Shown here: positions 21,566 to 32,731 of the stretch, piece by piece
How the letters are laid out: every line of letters begins with the position of its first letter
Position numbering within the stretch: the first letter of the stretch is position 1
Made by a program: the position numbers and the translations under genes
Assembly (NCBI GenBank): GCA_030247855.1
Contig: JAPDRN010000029.1
Location: 235,673-299,672, forward strand
Reading direction: 5' to 3'
DNA from: Knufia peltigerae
Taxonomy: Eukaryota; Ascomycota; Eurotiomycetes; Chaetothyriales; Trichomeriaceae
DNA length: 64,000 bases
Notes under the pieces: generated by a model
Database searches by the model: none
The model's input: the letters and a program-made list of their open reading frames with translations, nothing else
Told to the model about the DNA's origin: nothing

Positions 21566-23499
21566 ATGGTTCTTTCAGACCTCGGGCGCCGCATCAATGC
21601 CGCCGTCTCAAATCTCAACCGCGAACCCAACCTCGATGAGAAAGCCTTCGATTCCATGATCAAGGAGATTTGCTCGGCCCTCTTATCTGCAGATGTCAAC
21701 ATTCGCCTGGTCAAGAATTTGCGAAAATCGATCCAGAGCACCGTCAACTTCAAGGATCTCCCACCTCACACGAGCGCGAACAATAAGAAACGATTGATCC
21801 AGCAGGCAGTCTTCGATCACCTCGTTCAATTAGTCGACCCTCATGCCGAGCCATACAAACCGAAGAAGGGCAAGTCCAATGTTATCATGTTTGTCGGTCT
21901 ACAGGGTGCTGGCAAGACGACGACGTGCACAAAGTTGGCCAGGTACTACGCACAACGAGGGTTTCGGTCATGTCTGGTTTGCGCAGACACCTTTCGAGCC
22001 GGTGCGTACGATCAGTTGAAGCAGAACGCCACCAAGGCGAAGATCCCCTACTACGGCTCGTTGACGCAGACCGATCCTGCGGTGGTGGCGGCCGAGGGTG
22101 TTGCCCGGTTCAAGAAAGAGAAGTTCGAAATTATCATTGTCGATACATCAGGTCGACACAAGCAAGAGGCGGATTTATTTGCTGAGATGGTTCAAGTTCA
22201 GAATGCCATCAAACCTGACCAGACTATCATGGTTTTGGACGGGACGATAGGTCAGGCAGCCGAAGCACAATCGTCGGCCTTTAAGCAGACGGCAGATTTT
22301 GGAGCAATTATCATAACAAAAACCGACGGAGGGTGAGTATCCATACCCAAGCACATATCTTTATTTTTTGTAGGTCGAGTCGGCCCGCTGACTTGATTAG
22401 TGCTGCGGGTGGTGGTGCGATTTCTGCTGTTGCGGCGAGCAATACTCCAATCATTTTCCTAGGCACCGGCGAACACATGATGGATCTTGAGAGATTCGCG
22501 CCGAAGCCATTCATCCAGAAGCTCTTGGGCTATGGCGATATCACAGGCCTGATCGAACAGATTTCTACGATAACGAAGGAGTCCGCTGGTCTTAAGGAGA
22601 CACAGAAGCATTTGGCCGAGGGTATTTTCACAATGAGAGATATGAAAGAGTATGTATGGTGCCCAGGAAGGAAAGGCTGTGAGCTAACAGGGGTCTCAGA
22701 CAAATCCAGAACATCCTCAAAATGGGTCCCATGTCCAAAGTTGCAAGCATGATACCAGGGTTGAGTTCAATGATGGTGAGTCGAAATTCTGAATTACCAA
22801 ATCCCTCTAAGCTTCTGTCTAATGACTCGAACAGGGTGGCATGTCAGACGAAGATGGCCAGGAAAAGATACGCAGAATGATCTACATATTCGATAGCATG
22901 ACCGCTAAAGAACTCGACTCCGACGGGAAGATTCTTATTTCTCAACCAACGCGAATTACGCGCATTGCATGTGGCTCGGGAACCAGCGTCAGAGACGTAG
23001 AGGAGCTTCTGACCCAACATAAGGTGATGGCAAGGTAAGTGCTCATCTCTACACCCACATCACATCATACCAGCACTGACATTCCTGCAGTCTTGCCAAA
23101 AACATGGGAGCCCAGAGAAAGAACATGGCAAAGGCTCAAGCAATGCTACAGGGTGGCAACAAACAACAACAGATGGCTGCTATGCAGAAGCGAGCCCAAG
23201 CGTAAGTCTTACTTTCTCTTTGTGGTTTAGAAAAATATGCTGATTCTTCTGGTTAGGATGGGTATGGGCCGATCTATGCCAGGAGGAAACGATATGGGCA
23301 AACTCATGCAGGTACGTCGTGGACATCTTCGGGCCACAAATGTACTTACTGACAACTTTCTTTCTTGTAGATGATGCAGAGCATGGGAATGGGTGGCGGT
23401 GGACCTCCTGGCGGCATGGGCGGCATGGATCTCAACTCCATGGCCAACATGTTTGGAGGTGGCGGCGGCGGTGGTGGAGGCAGAGGTCGTGGTAGATGA
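21566..23499 (+). CDS. SRP54: Signal recognition particle 54 kDa subunit
   Basis: SRP54 is the GTPase that binds signal peptides and docks ribosomes to the ER. Exons are 21566-22332, 22401-22649, 22700-22775, 22835-23034, 23091-23201, 23257-23311 and 23371-23499, giving 528 aa; every junction keeps frame. An N domain covers 1-100. The G domain has the P-loop GLQGAGKTTT (111-120), DTFRAGAYDQL, DTSGR and TKTDG. The Met-rich M domain (about 330-528) has MGPMSKVASMIPGLSSMM, RITRIACGSGTS and AKNMGAQRKNMAKAQAM. The tail is Gly/Met-rich and ends in a poly-Gly run before RGRGR. Introns crowd in the M-domain half. Confidence 0.96.
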
Positions 23500-24747
23500 G
23501 CATTTTCGCATGCTGTCCATCTACAATTCCTCTAGGCCATGGACATTCTATGCCCCGTCGTCACTGCCTTGCGCCAGATGATTAGGAAGCCGATCAGACG
23601 CGCCTGTCAGCTTACCGATACGTTGTGCTGGACTTGATGTGGCCTCGGATGACAATCACCAGATACATCTTGGCAGTCGACAAGCAAAACTCGGTCGACC
23701 GACGTCAAACGGAACTACCTCACGACCATTTACGACGGGTATCAATCGAATGAGGGCATACAAGTCTTTGCGAGCCAGACTAACGTTCATTCCCGCCGGC
23801 AGCTGCGTCAAAAGACAGTTACCTACAACTCATGTTCCACCTCGCAGATGCAGCGAATTGCGTATACATACGAATGACGCGATGCTCTAGAGGGTCTCTT
23901 TGGCAACAAGGAGGTCTCCAGCGCTCAGGGGAAACCCAGCTAGTCGATTTGTGGTATTTTGTACCCATCAGACTATTACGGGCGGTTATCCATTGCCCTC
24001 TCTGAACGTCGTATAGCTGCTGGTGGTGCTGTAATGAGCAATGAACAATGATTCCCACCGACTAGTACCCTTTTCTCTCACAGTACGTCTTCATTGACCG
24101 CTCTTAGGAATCTCTAGATACTGGAAATGGGGGCCATCCCCAGTCGAGGCGACCCTTGGCAATTGATATAGTTTCCGCTCTTGACTTTTTCCCGGGTGTT
24201 GCCTGCCAGTTCAACATCAAGACCATATGAACGAGTGTTACTCGTAGACTCTTTGTGATCCTGGCTTGGATGACGGGCTCTATAAACTGCTCGTCATTTT
24301 TTCTTCAGTCACACCAATCAACCGACACCGCGTTTTCTGACGATATTTGATGACTTCCAATCTAGGTAAACGGTTTCTGCCACCAAAAAGCCACAAACGA
24401 CCTCCCCCCATAAGCACTTTCGATGTTTTTTACTCTGGCTGTTGTCGAAAAGGCCAAGATGCGCGTCGCATGATTCTTCTGAGAGGTCCAACGAGAGACA
24501 CAGGACCAAAGACCCCTGCCTTTGGTAGGTACATCACGCCGTGGTGGAATGTCAGTTGCATAGCGTTGAAGTCGTGAACGCTGGTTGAAATACAGACTAC
24601 AAAATCCCGTTCGTGGGTTCTCTCTCTGTCTCTATCTCTTATCTCTCTTGGAAAACGTCTTTTCACATCCAAGTCTTTACATTTTCTTCTGCTTCCTATC
24701 CCCGCTACCCCTTGCTTTCCGTCCTTGAAGGCAAAGCCTGAACGCAA
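23500..24747. other. Intergenic, SRP54 to the broken gene
   Basis: This is 1.25 kb. I see no recognisable gene. Pyrimidine-rich runs at 24610-24720 are a probable core promoter for the gene starting at 24748. Confidence 0.45.
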
Positions 24748-25678
24748 ATGACAAGACCAAAGACATTCTTTCTCATGCCAAACCTCGACACGCCCTACCC
24801 GGGCCCGATCAAACTCGGGTCTCTGATCTTCGACGTGACGGAGCGGAGCGATATGCCAATATCCAGACGGACTATTACCTATCCCGCCGGAATGCATGCC
24901 TTACTCGACCACCAAGCAGTGTTTCAATTTCGCGAATACCAAGGGGGCGACAGGGAAGGTGGGAATATTTGCACGCTTCATGGTCCACGTCGTGACCATG
25001 GGAGCGAATTTTCTTCGCGTCTTCTCCGTCGCCAAGGTGTCCGACCTGAAATTTGAAGGCCTGGAGACGATCAAATTCGTCCCCTCCCAACAGTACATCC
25101 TCGATAGCGTCCTAGATGAGCCAGTACGAAAGCAGTTGGAGCGAAAATGGTTCAAGAAGAACATCTACATGATCACGGGCGTCAAGGTCGCGCGTGGGCC
25201 GTGGGTGAAGCTGAGTGGGAAAGAAGCGACCATGTCGAAGGTGGGACTTGCGGCCTTGATGAAGCAGGCGGGTGTCCGCGTGGAAGGAGAGATCGCGGTC
25301 AAGGTCACGGACGGCGTCAGCTGGATCGGCGGCTCTGATTTTATTTTTGCGATTCAATTGAGAGAGATGTTTTTCAAATCAAGGTCCCAGACCGTCAACA
25401 GCAAAATCGTTCATGGGGGCGAAGTCATGGGGATGCGGCCGGTCGGAGAGCGCAAACCCGACGAGGACGAGAAGGAGGCTCCAAACAAGACTCTTTCTGA
25501 AGTTGACGAATTGGTTCCAAGATCAATCAAGATGGGTAGAAACGAGGTGGACGCTAATTGCTTTGACTTGAAGACTGATCTTGCCAAAGACGAAGACGAC
25601 GAAGACGACGAAGATGATGAAGGTGATGGTGATGATTGCGTATGTGTGTATGGGGTAAACCGCGACTCAGACAACTAA
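24748..25678 (+). pseudogene. Unrecognised fungal gene with a 4-bp-duplication frameshift
   Basis: Two frames form one gene. The first, from ATG 24748, reads MPNLDTPYPGPIKLGSLIFD and on to about 24895. The second continues from about 24896 to the stop at 25678 with a globular core (TGKVGIFARFM, YMITGVKVARGPWVKLSG, GGSDFIFAIQLREMFFK) and an Asp/Glu-rich tail near 25590-25640. The frame change sits at ATGCATGC (24892-24899), a tandem copy of ATGC; an extra four bases is exactly the +1 shift needed, and I find no GT-AG intron that would do it. The layout resembles a widespread fungal family of unknown function that I cannot name. Alternatives are translation from ATG 24896 as a 260-aa short form, or a sequencing error. 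Confidence 0.5.
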
Positions 25679-25806
25679 ATTAGAGATTTGAACTCTTTGA
25701 GTCTGTCCAAAGGCCACGAATATGACGGTCAGAGTATTTGGTCTGTACGAGGATTTTGGGGCTCTGTCCTTGTCTCGTAAACAGGAGAAAAATGAGATGA
25801 TCTCAA

Positions 25807-26973
25807 TCAAAATAATCCCTCCACCAAGGTTCGAACGGCTTTTAAGAGTTCTTCATCCTGGACACTCTTTTCCTTGACTTGCGGCAATCCACCCGTCGCC
25901 CTGGCGCAGATGACATCGAGCTGATCCTTGCCGACCCCCCTTTCCGTCAAACTAGTCTCGAGGCCCAAATCCTTGACCAGGCGCAGGATGGCATCACCCA
26001 CGATGTCGCTGTCTTTTATATTGTCCCCCGATTTTTGGCGTCCCATGTATGGGAGTATGGCGGCGATTGCCTCGGCGTTGGTCTCGTTCTGGCGCGCCTT
26101 GAGCTTCACCACGTGGCCCAAGGTTAGGCAAGACGTGAAGCCGTGGGGGATACCGTAAGGGGAACCCAAGGCGTAACCCAGGGTGTGGGACAGACCCAAG
26201 GATCCCCTTTGACTCTCCCCCATGAAGGCCAAACTGGCGTAGGCGGCCAGGAACAACCCGGTGATCGTATCCTCGTTTTGGGGGGAGGACTTGTACTGTG
26301 GGAGTAACCTGAAGAGTTCACCGATGGCCGTGAGGGCCATCAGTCGACAAGGCATCCAACTCGCGCTCGGGTGGTACTGAGATTCGACGGCGTGATCCAG
26401 AGCCCTCAGGCCCGTCGACAGGAACAGAGTCGGGGGCGTGTAGAGACCGAATTTGGGGTCGTACAGGATGTAAGCAGGGTACATCTCGGGTCTCCCCACG
26501 CCGGTCTTGACGCCGTCGGGTTGGGTGTACCCTCCGAAACTGGTGGCCTCGGCGGCGGAGAGCGTCGTGGGGATGGTGATGTGAAGCAACCATTTTTGGG
26601 AGGTTTCGTGGACCCGGTACGCTATGGCCTTGGCCGAGTCGATGGGGGAACCTCCGCCGACGGAGATGACGGTGTCGATGGTGGTGTCCCGTTGGACCTG
26701 AGCGGTGGCCCGGTCGAGTTGGGCCACGGGGGCGTGTTCACGGATGTCACTGAAGGTACCGGCGTGGCGGCCGGTCGGAGTCAACAAAGACTCGATGGAC
26801 TTGATCAGGGGTGTCTTGGTGGCCAAGGAATTGCCCGTGACGATGAAGGCCTTTGACGATTCCGTAGGGAGCAAGGACAGCAAATGCTTCTTGACGACGT
26901 CGGGTCCGTAGTACAGTCCTTTGAGTCGGTGTGGTGTGTACAAACCGGACAGAGGATGGAGTGTGGCGTCCAT
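25807..26973 (-). CDS. Maleylacetate reductase (iron-containing alcohol dehydrogenase family)
   Basis: It reduces maleylacetate to 3-oxoadipate with NAD(P)H, the last specific step of the hydroxyquinol/resorcinol route. The product is 388 aa in one exon from ATG 26973; the open frame extends 39 codons further upstream. The dinucleotide site is VISVGGGSPIDSAKAIA and the central segment ALDHAVESQYHPSAS. The helix GLSHTLGYALGSPYGIPHG matches the APHG/LPHG pattern of maleylacetate reductases rather than Zn- or Fe-ADHs acting on simple alcohols. In this subfamily the metal ligands are often not conserved. It is divergent to the SnoaL-like gene over 1.4 kb. Its substrate would be supplied by the intradiol dioxygenase at 55.3-56.6 kb. 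Confidence 0.85.
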   Translation of the reverse strand: MDATLHPLSGLYTPHRLKGLYYGPDVVKKHLLSLLPTESSKAFIVTGNSLATKTPLIKSIESLLTPTGRHAGTFSDIREHAPVAQLDRATAQVQRDTTIDTVISVGGGSPIDSAKAIAYRVHETSQKWLLHITIPTTLSAAEATSFGGYTQPDGVKTGVGRPEMYPAYILYDPKFGLYTPPTLFLSTGLRALDHAVESQYHPSASWMPCRLMALTAIGELFRLLPQYKSSPQNEDTITGLFLAAYASLAFMGESQRGSLGLSHTLGYALGSPYGIPHGFTSCLTLGHVVKLKARQNETNAEAIAAILPYMGRQKSGDNIKDSDIVGDAILRLVKDLGLETSLTERGVGKDQLDVICARATGGLPQVKEKSVQDEELLKAVRTLVEGLF

Positions 26974-28372
26974 TTTCAGCGTGCGGCGGTTGAGGTTGTG
27001 GTTGTGGGTGCCGATGCTGACGGGCGAAGCATTTATTGATGGTCGTCGTGGGATGAGGATTCTTATACGTGTGAAGTTTGACCAGGACATAACCTTGATA
27101 AAATCAAGTGTACCTAGTAGGTCATGACTCGTATCAATCTCTCACCACTGTACATATACTCGTCCTGTACAGTATGTGTAATCTGTGTCCCCCGTTTCCG
27201 AACCGGAAGCTCTCGATGCGCTTAAGCGCGACTATTCGTATGTAAAAACGTCATTAACTAAGATCCTCGGATACTGGGAACCAAAAAATCCCCCGCTCTC
27301 CGCCCGAGGCTGAAATTGTCAATTCTATTTCCAGGGGGAGACAGAGTACGGAGTGTGAATATTTCATAAGCATATGGAGTACAGAATATGGAGGAGGAGC
27401 TCATTATTCATACCACATGTGCACTGAGGATATGCCGAAGTATTATGAATATTAATCATTGTTCTTTTTTGTCAGCAAATTAGCTTGTGCAAAACACCAA
27501 AGCAAAACCCAAATAGCCAACTGAAGTCTTGACCGATTCACACGATGTGCGGCTGATGCAGATACTACGACAGCGAAATATGCCAGGCTTCTGGCCAAGT
27601 GAAGAATGAAAAAACACCAGGCTGACTTCAACGAATATTTCGTTCCAAACTATTCGGTCCAACTTGTCCGTACTCGTTCACCCTCTGACCCCACGTGAAA
27701 GACGAAGACTGGGAAGGCGGGGTATTGACTTGACCTGGTCGATAAAGAGTCGAGGTGATTCTCGGCAGTTGAATGTGATTCCCGAATGTCGAGAGCCAAG
27801 TTTTCATTGATGATAGTGCTCGTAGATAGTATTCAATGCCTTCAACCAACCTTTGAAGGTGACAAAGCCACAGATTAATAAACGTTTGGGACGATGAACT
27901 CGTACTCGGCAGACTTTCCTCGTTCTTTTTGTTGACAATGTCCCAAAATGTCATTACCGCCTTTACTCATTTGTTCTTTGGAAAATAGAGGGTCAGATAT
28001 TGTACAGTCTCTCATGCATTGCCGGGTCAACTCTTTTTCAGTCAATTGCAGGCGGCACTTCATCCCATCGCAGAATCCGGGGTGCGAGAAAATGTAACTA
28101 TGCACGTACATAAGTTGCGAGATGGGGCATTGGCTCCTTTTGGGAAGAAGCGCGTCGATGAAACTGCGGAGAAGCCACTCACTGCATGGATTGGTTTGAC
28201 CAAGATGCTCATACTACGGTACGGACTACGATAGTATATTAGGTACAAAGTGGCACGCCGCTGGCATACGCACACATGTCGTTTCGTGGTCCAAAAACGA
28301 AACTTCTTCCCCAGTCGTTGATTTCTCTCTCATACGCCCCCCTGACTTGAATCAATACACATTCCACCCATC
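26974..28372. promoter_or_regulatory. Divergent 1.4-kb control region of the catabolic cluster
   Basis: This gap lies between the start codons of maleylacetate reductase (-) and the SnoaL-like gene (+). It is AT-rich in the centre (27360-27480) and contains a TACGGAGT motif at 27346-27353, a motif repeated in other gaps of this window. No gene is supported inside it. I cannot identify a specific regulator site by eye. Confidence 0.5.
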
Positions 28373-29451
28373 ATGGAAGCTCAACTTGCTGATCTACAGG
28401 CCGAAGTCAAGCGACTTCACGACAAGTTACAAAAGGTCGAAGGTGGGACATTTTGTGATGGACTGGGATATAACCAGAAACAAAAACATTAACAAACAAG
28501 GGCAGATGAAGCTGAGATTCGCAAGACACATTTCAAGTATGGTTATTACCTAGACAAGTGTCTCTACAACGAGGTCAGGAACAAGCCCAAGATTGAAACC
28601 TTCAAACCGACACTGTCAAATCACTGACACTTTAATTGCCTAGGTTGTCGACATGTTCTCCGACCACCCCGACGCCTACGTCGAGTTTCTGGGTTCCCGA
28701 TACAGGGGCAAGGCCGGCATCCGTCGTCTGTACCAGGGACGTTTCCAAAAGTACTTTGTCGCGGGACGCAATGGCCCGGTGTACGGATTCTTGTTGGACC
28801 ATCCCATGCTCCAAGACATCATCGACCGTGACACCCCTACGCACGCTTGGGGCCGCCTCCGAGCCCTGATGTCGGCCGGAACCCACCAAAGTATCCAAGA
28901 AGAGCACCCCCGCGGTCACGCCCAATGGTGGGAAGGAGGACTCTACGAGAACGAATACATCAAAGAAAATGGTGCCTGGAAATTGTTCAGGTATGTAGGA
29001 AGTTGACGTCCTCGATCAATTTTTTTTTTTAAAACCCCCTCCCGGCCACTCTTTGATCTTTTTCTGACAACACAACCTACCACTTCAAAAAAGATACCGT
29101 TACTTTCCCTTTTGGCACGCCGATTTCGAAAGAGGTTGGGCACACACCAAGAAAAACTACATCCCTTGGCCGACCACGACTTACCCGGAAGACCCTGTCG
29201 GACCCGACGAAATCATCGAACAGAAAATGTTGTGGCCCGACACCCGAGTCATCCCCTTCCACTACCCTCACCCCGTCACTGGACAACAGGTCAAGGATGA
29301 CGACCTGAGGGCGCCACACTACGGACAGGATGTGAGCACTTCGGAGCCTCCACTGACACTGGCTTTACCAAAAGATCAACAGGAGAGATTGGCCAAGGAG
29401 AAGGGAGTTGTTCAGGAGCACGGTGAGATTGCCGATGCGACGCCAGCTTAA
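28373..29451 (+). CDS. SnoaL/NTF2-like protein, candidate diarylpropane lyase-like
   Basis: Exons are 28373-28442, 28506-28573, 28644-28990 and 29094-29451 (280 aa). The chain opens with a short coiled-coil helix (EAQLADLQAEVKRLHDKLQK), then IRKTHFKYGYYLDKCLYNEV and DHPDAYVEFLGSRYRGKAGI, the start of an NTF2-like cone fold of the SnoaL_4 type. The later part holds HPRGHAQWWEGGLYENEY, WKLFRYRYFPFWHADFERGW and a long C-terminal extension with Pro-rich loops. The family includes cofactor-free lyases and hydratases. The sphingomonad LdpA, which removes formaldehyde from diarylpropane diols to give lignostilbene, has this fold; placement directly before a lignostilbene-type dioxygenase makes a similar role attractive, though unproven. 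Substrate residues could not be matched by eye. Confidence 0.72.
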
Positions 29452-30168
29452 CCAGTGACCCTATAGGTATCTCAGACCGAATACTCGTAGAGAGTCAGGA
29501 GTCGAAAGGACATATCGTGGCTAGATGTACGCCAACTCAATCAATAATGTTTCTACGGTTATTATAGTGACAAAAGGATGCACCTACGCTCCGTATCATG
29601 TTCTCTCTCAATTGGTCGATCTTGTTGTTAGTCTTCGTCTATGAACCCTCTACTACTGCCTTGTCTCCTCTCATGTGGTAATGTCCCTCCCTCCCCTCCT
29701 TGTTTGGGAAGTGATCCATTCCCCACAAGGAGCCTGAAGACTTTGACTTTGATGTGGAGAGACTCCGCACTACTCTTAACCAGGCCAGCTGATACCGTAT
29801 GTACTCCGTCCTTGATACCCCAGAGTCCATTCAAGACAACGTACTCCGTGCAACAGAACTAGACGATCACCCCTGGCATCCTCGGCCTTTTGGAACGATA
29901 CCCCAGAGTTCTATCCGTAATCTGAAAATGGATTTTCCAAAGAATAACTCATCTCCGGGCGGCAATTGTCAAAGAACCATTTGCCGATCCTGTTATGCTG
30001 TTGCTGTCAACGCCGGTGGTCTCAAGCTCACCAACTTCAAGCTTCCAAATCGGATGGCAGTCATATTCTGCATGGAAATGGTTTTCTCAACTCGAAGCCA
30101 GATAATAGTCAATCACTGCCCTGGTATCCTGAAAATCTACTCTTGGGTAGATCAGCTATTCCAACACC
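29452..30168. other. Intergenic, SnoaL-like gene to stilbene dioxygenase
   Basis: This 717-bp gap holds two TACTCCGT motifs (29801-29808 and 29842-29849). No gene is supported. It is probably the dioxygenase promoter. Confidence 0.45.
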
Positions 30169-32075
30169 ATGGCACACATATTTGATCTCGCACCTCAATT
30201 CACACCTTCAAATTACAGCGCCGGAGTCAAGTCTTCCGACGATCGAGTCGTCTATCCAGCGACCGGAGTGTTTCAGGGTTTCAACAAACCTTGTCGTCTA
30301 GAAGGTGATATCTTCGACCTTGAGTTTGACGGAATCATCCCTCCAGAGATCAATGGGACCTTCTACAGAATACAACCAGATCATAGGTTTCCCCCCATTT
30401 TCGAGGACGATATACATTTCGTAAGTCCAAAAAACCTACCTGACCCGGCTCGACCCCGTTTCTCGATCCGCTCCATTGTCTATCGGCAGCCTCAATTCGG
30501 ACCCGACGTGCTCATATCAATTTTACTATTTCTAGAACGGCGACGGTAGTGTCACGGCGATTCGAATCGCCAACGGACACGCGGATTTCCGACAACGCTA
30601 CGTCCAGACTGATCGATACAAGGCCGAGACCGAGGCTCGTAGGGCACTTTTTGGACGATACCGAAACCCGTACACCGACAACGAAACCGTCAAGGGGGTG
30701 ATCCGTACCGTCGCCAACACCAACATCACCTTCTGGAGGGGTTTACTTTTGGCGTCCAAGGAAGATGGTCCACCTTACATCATGGACCCCGTCACGCTGG
30801 AAACCATAGGGAGATACGACTTTGAAGGTCAAATCTTGACCCCGACCTTCACGGCCCACCCGAAATTCGACCCCGACACGGGCGAAATGTTGTGTTTTGC
30901 TTACGAGGCAGGAGGGGACGGTCACGACGGTTCCAACGACGTGGTGGTCTGGACAATCGACCGTGACGGCCGAAAGACCGAAGAGTGTTGGTACAAAGCC
31001 CCCTTTTGTGGCATGATTCACGACTGTGGTGTCAGTGAAAACTACATGGTCTTGCCACTCACCCCGATCAAGTGGACGGGCATGGACAGACTGAAAAAGG
31101 GCGAAAACCATTGGGCATGGGATCCCAACGAGGACCAATGGTACGGTGTGGTACCCAGGCGGAATGGGAAACCGGAGGATATCGTTTGGTTCAGAGCCGA
31201 TAATGGTGAGTACTGACCATACTTCAAACTCATTTGCCGTTGACAAGTCTGTCTAAATTCTTGATCTCACAGCTTTCCACGGTCATATCGCCGGTTGTTA
31301 CGAAAACGAAGACGGTCACGTGGTGTTTGATCTGACCGTCGCCGACGGCAACGTGTTCTTCTTTTTCCCCCCGGTCGACGAGAAGGAGGCTCCGCTGGCC
31401 AAACGGAATCAACTCAAAAGTCCGACGTGCAGGTGGATCTTCGACCCCAAGGCCCAAACCGGGACCAGGGTCACCCCGGCCGAGACCTGGATGACCAACG
31501 GGGAATTCTCCAGGATCGACGACCGGTACGTGACCAAAAAGTACAACCACTTCTGGCAGGCCAAGGTCGACCCCGCGAGGCCGTACGACTTTGCCAGGTG
31601 TGGTCCCCCGGCGGGGGGGCTCTTCAACTGCGTCGGCCACTATTCCTGGGACGACAGGACCAAGGAGGACGTCTTTTTCGCGGGACCGACGGCGACCTTC
31701 CAGGAACCCTCCTTCATACCCAAGGACGGGGGCGCGGAAGGTGAGGGTTACATCATCGCACTCGTGAACCACCTGGACGTCCTGAGGAACGACATTGTGA
31801 TCCTCGACGCCCTCGACGTGGCCCGGGGTCCGGTGGCGGCGATCCACCTGCCGTTCAAACTGAAGTTGGGCCTGCACGGCAACTTCGTCGACCAGAGGGA
31901 CATTGACGCGTGGAAAGGGAGGAGGTCCGAATCCGGGGACGTAGGTCCGGCCCACCCCGCCCGGGAACCTCTACCGTGGCAGGTCCGTCGTCGACATCAG
32001 CGACACGGTGAGGAGCACCGACAAGGACCGAACGGGGTCATCGACAGCTCCAACGGGATCAACGGAAGCCATTGA
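30169..32075 (+). CDS. Carotenoid-cleavage oxygenase family, lignostilbene/stilbene dioxygenase type
   Basis: This family uses non-heme iron to split a C=C bond into two aldehydes. Exons are 30169-30420, 30536-31205 and 31273-32075, giving 574 aa. The four iron-binding histidines can be placed: His192 (TAHPKFDP), His246 (CGMIHDCG), His310 (NAFHGHIAGCYE) and His509 (LGLHGNFVD). The opening VFQGFNKPCRLEGDIFDLEF and INGTFYRIQPDHRFPP is typical of fungal and bacterial lignostilbene/resveratrol-cleaving enzymes rather than retinal-forming ones. There is no signal peptide. It is flanked by a SnoaL-like gene and an aldehyde dehydrogenase in the same direction, the expected upstream and downstream steps. 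A carotenoid substrate cannot be excluded. Confidence 0.88.
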
Positions 32076-32731
32076 TTGTTGACGCGTGACGAATAGTGTA
32101 TGATTGGGCTTTGGGGGATCGTCCAGCTTCAAGGTGCTGTGGCTGAAACCCCCCCCCCCCCCACAGACTTTACCAGACCGTATATGTATTGGCATTCCTC
32201 TCTGTCCACACAATTTCTACTTGAGGTGGACGAGCCGGCAAGGCTGGCATCGGAAGGTTCTTTTCCCATAACGAGGAAAGTGGGAGTCCAGAAGCATGAC
32301 CAGCCGAGTTTTTCGATACGGAGTTGTGAGCAACGAGCATCGAAATTGTAAAAGATGACCGTGTAAATCCTTTTCATCTTTCACAGTCTAGAGCCTATTG
32401 CCACAGTAGAGAGACCTCTTTTTTTTTCAGCCCCATCAGGGAAGAAACACCCATTGCAGTAATTCGTGGGACTCTCCACAACTCCCCGCGCCCACAGGGT
32501 TCGAGACTTCTCTCCCGGCTGATATCAATGCCTCCTGCCGCGGTCCCTCAAAACCATCGGATCACGCCCCCCCCGGTAGTTGCAAAGTTCACACTGCTGC
32601 TCACAACCGTACAAATTTCAGTTCGTCATTCCACAGGCGTCTCGTTGGGCATCAATCCGTGTCACACATAGCAGTTGAATTGCAAAGTGTAAGGTATCGC
32701 ACGGTGTCTTTCTTTGGCGCAGGGCAGCAAC
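32076..32731. other. Intergenic, stilbene dioxygenase to aldehyde dehydrogenase
   Basis: This 656-bp gap contains a run of 14 cytosines (32149-32162) and T-rich tracts near 32410-32430. No gene is supported. Confidence 0.5.
32149..32162 (+). repeat. Poly-C tract
   Basis: Fourteen consecutive C residues lie just downstream of the dioxygenase stop codon. The length is likely unstable. Confidence 0.9.

Noticed and set aside
24748..25678. Assignment of the broken gene to fungal gasdermin-like or NLR-associated cell-death proteins.
   Set aside because: The general layout was suggestive, but I could not match a defining motif, so no function is claimed.
31230..31955. A 241-codon antisense frame over the third dioxygenase exon.
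   Set aside because: It is a shadow of the iron-ligand-containing reading on the plus strand.
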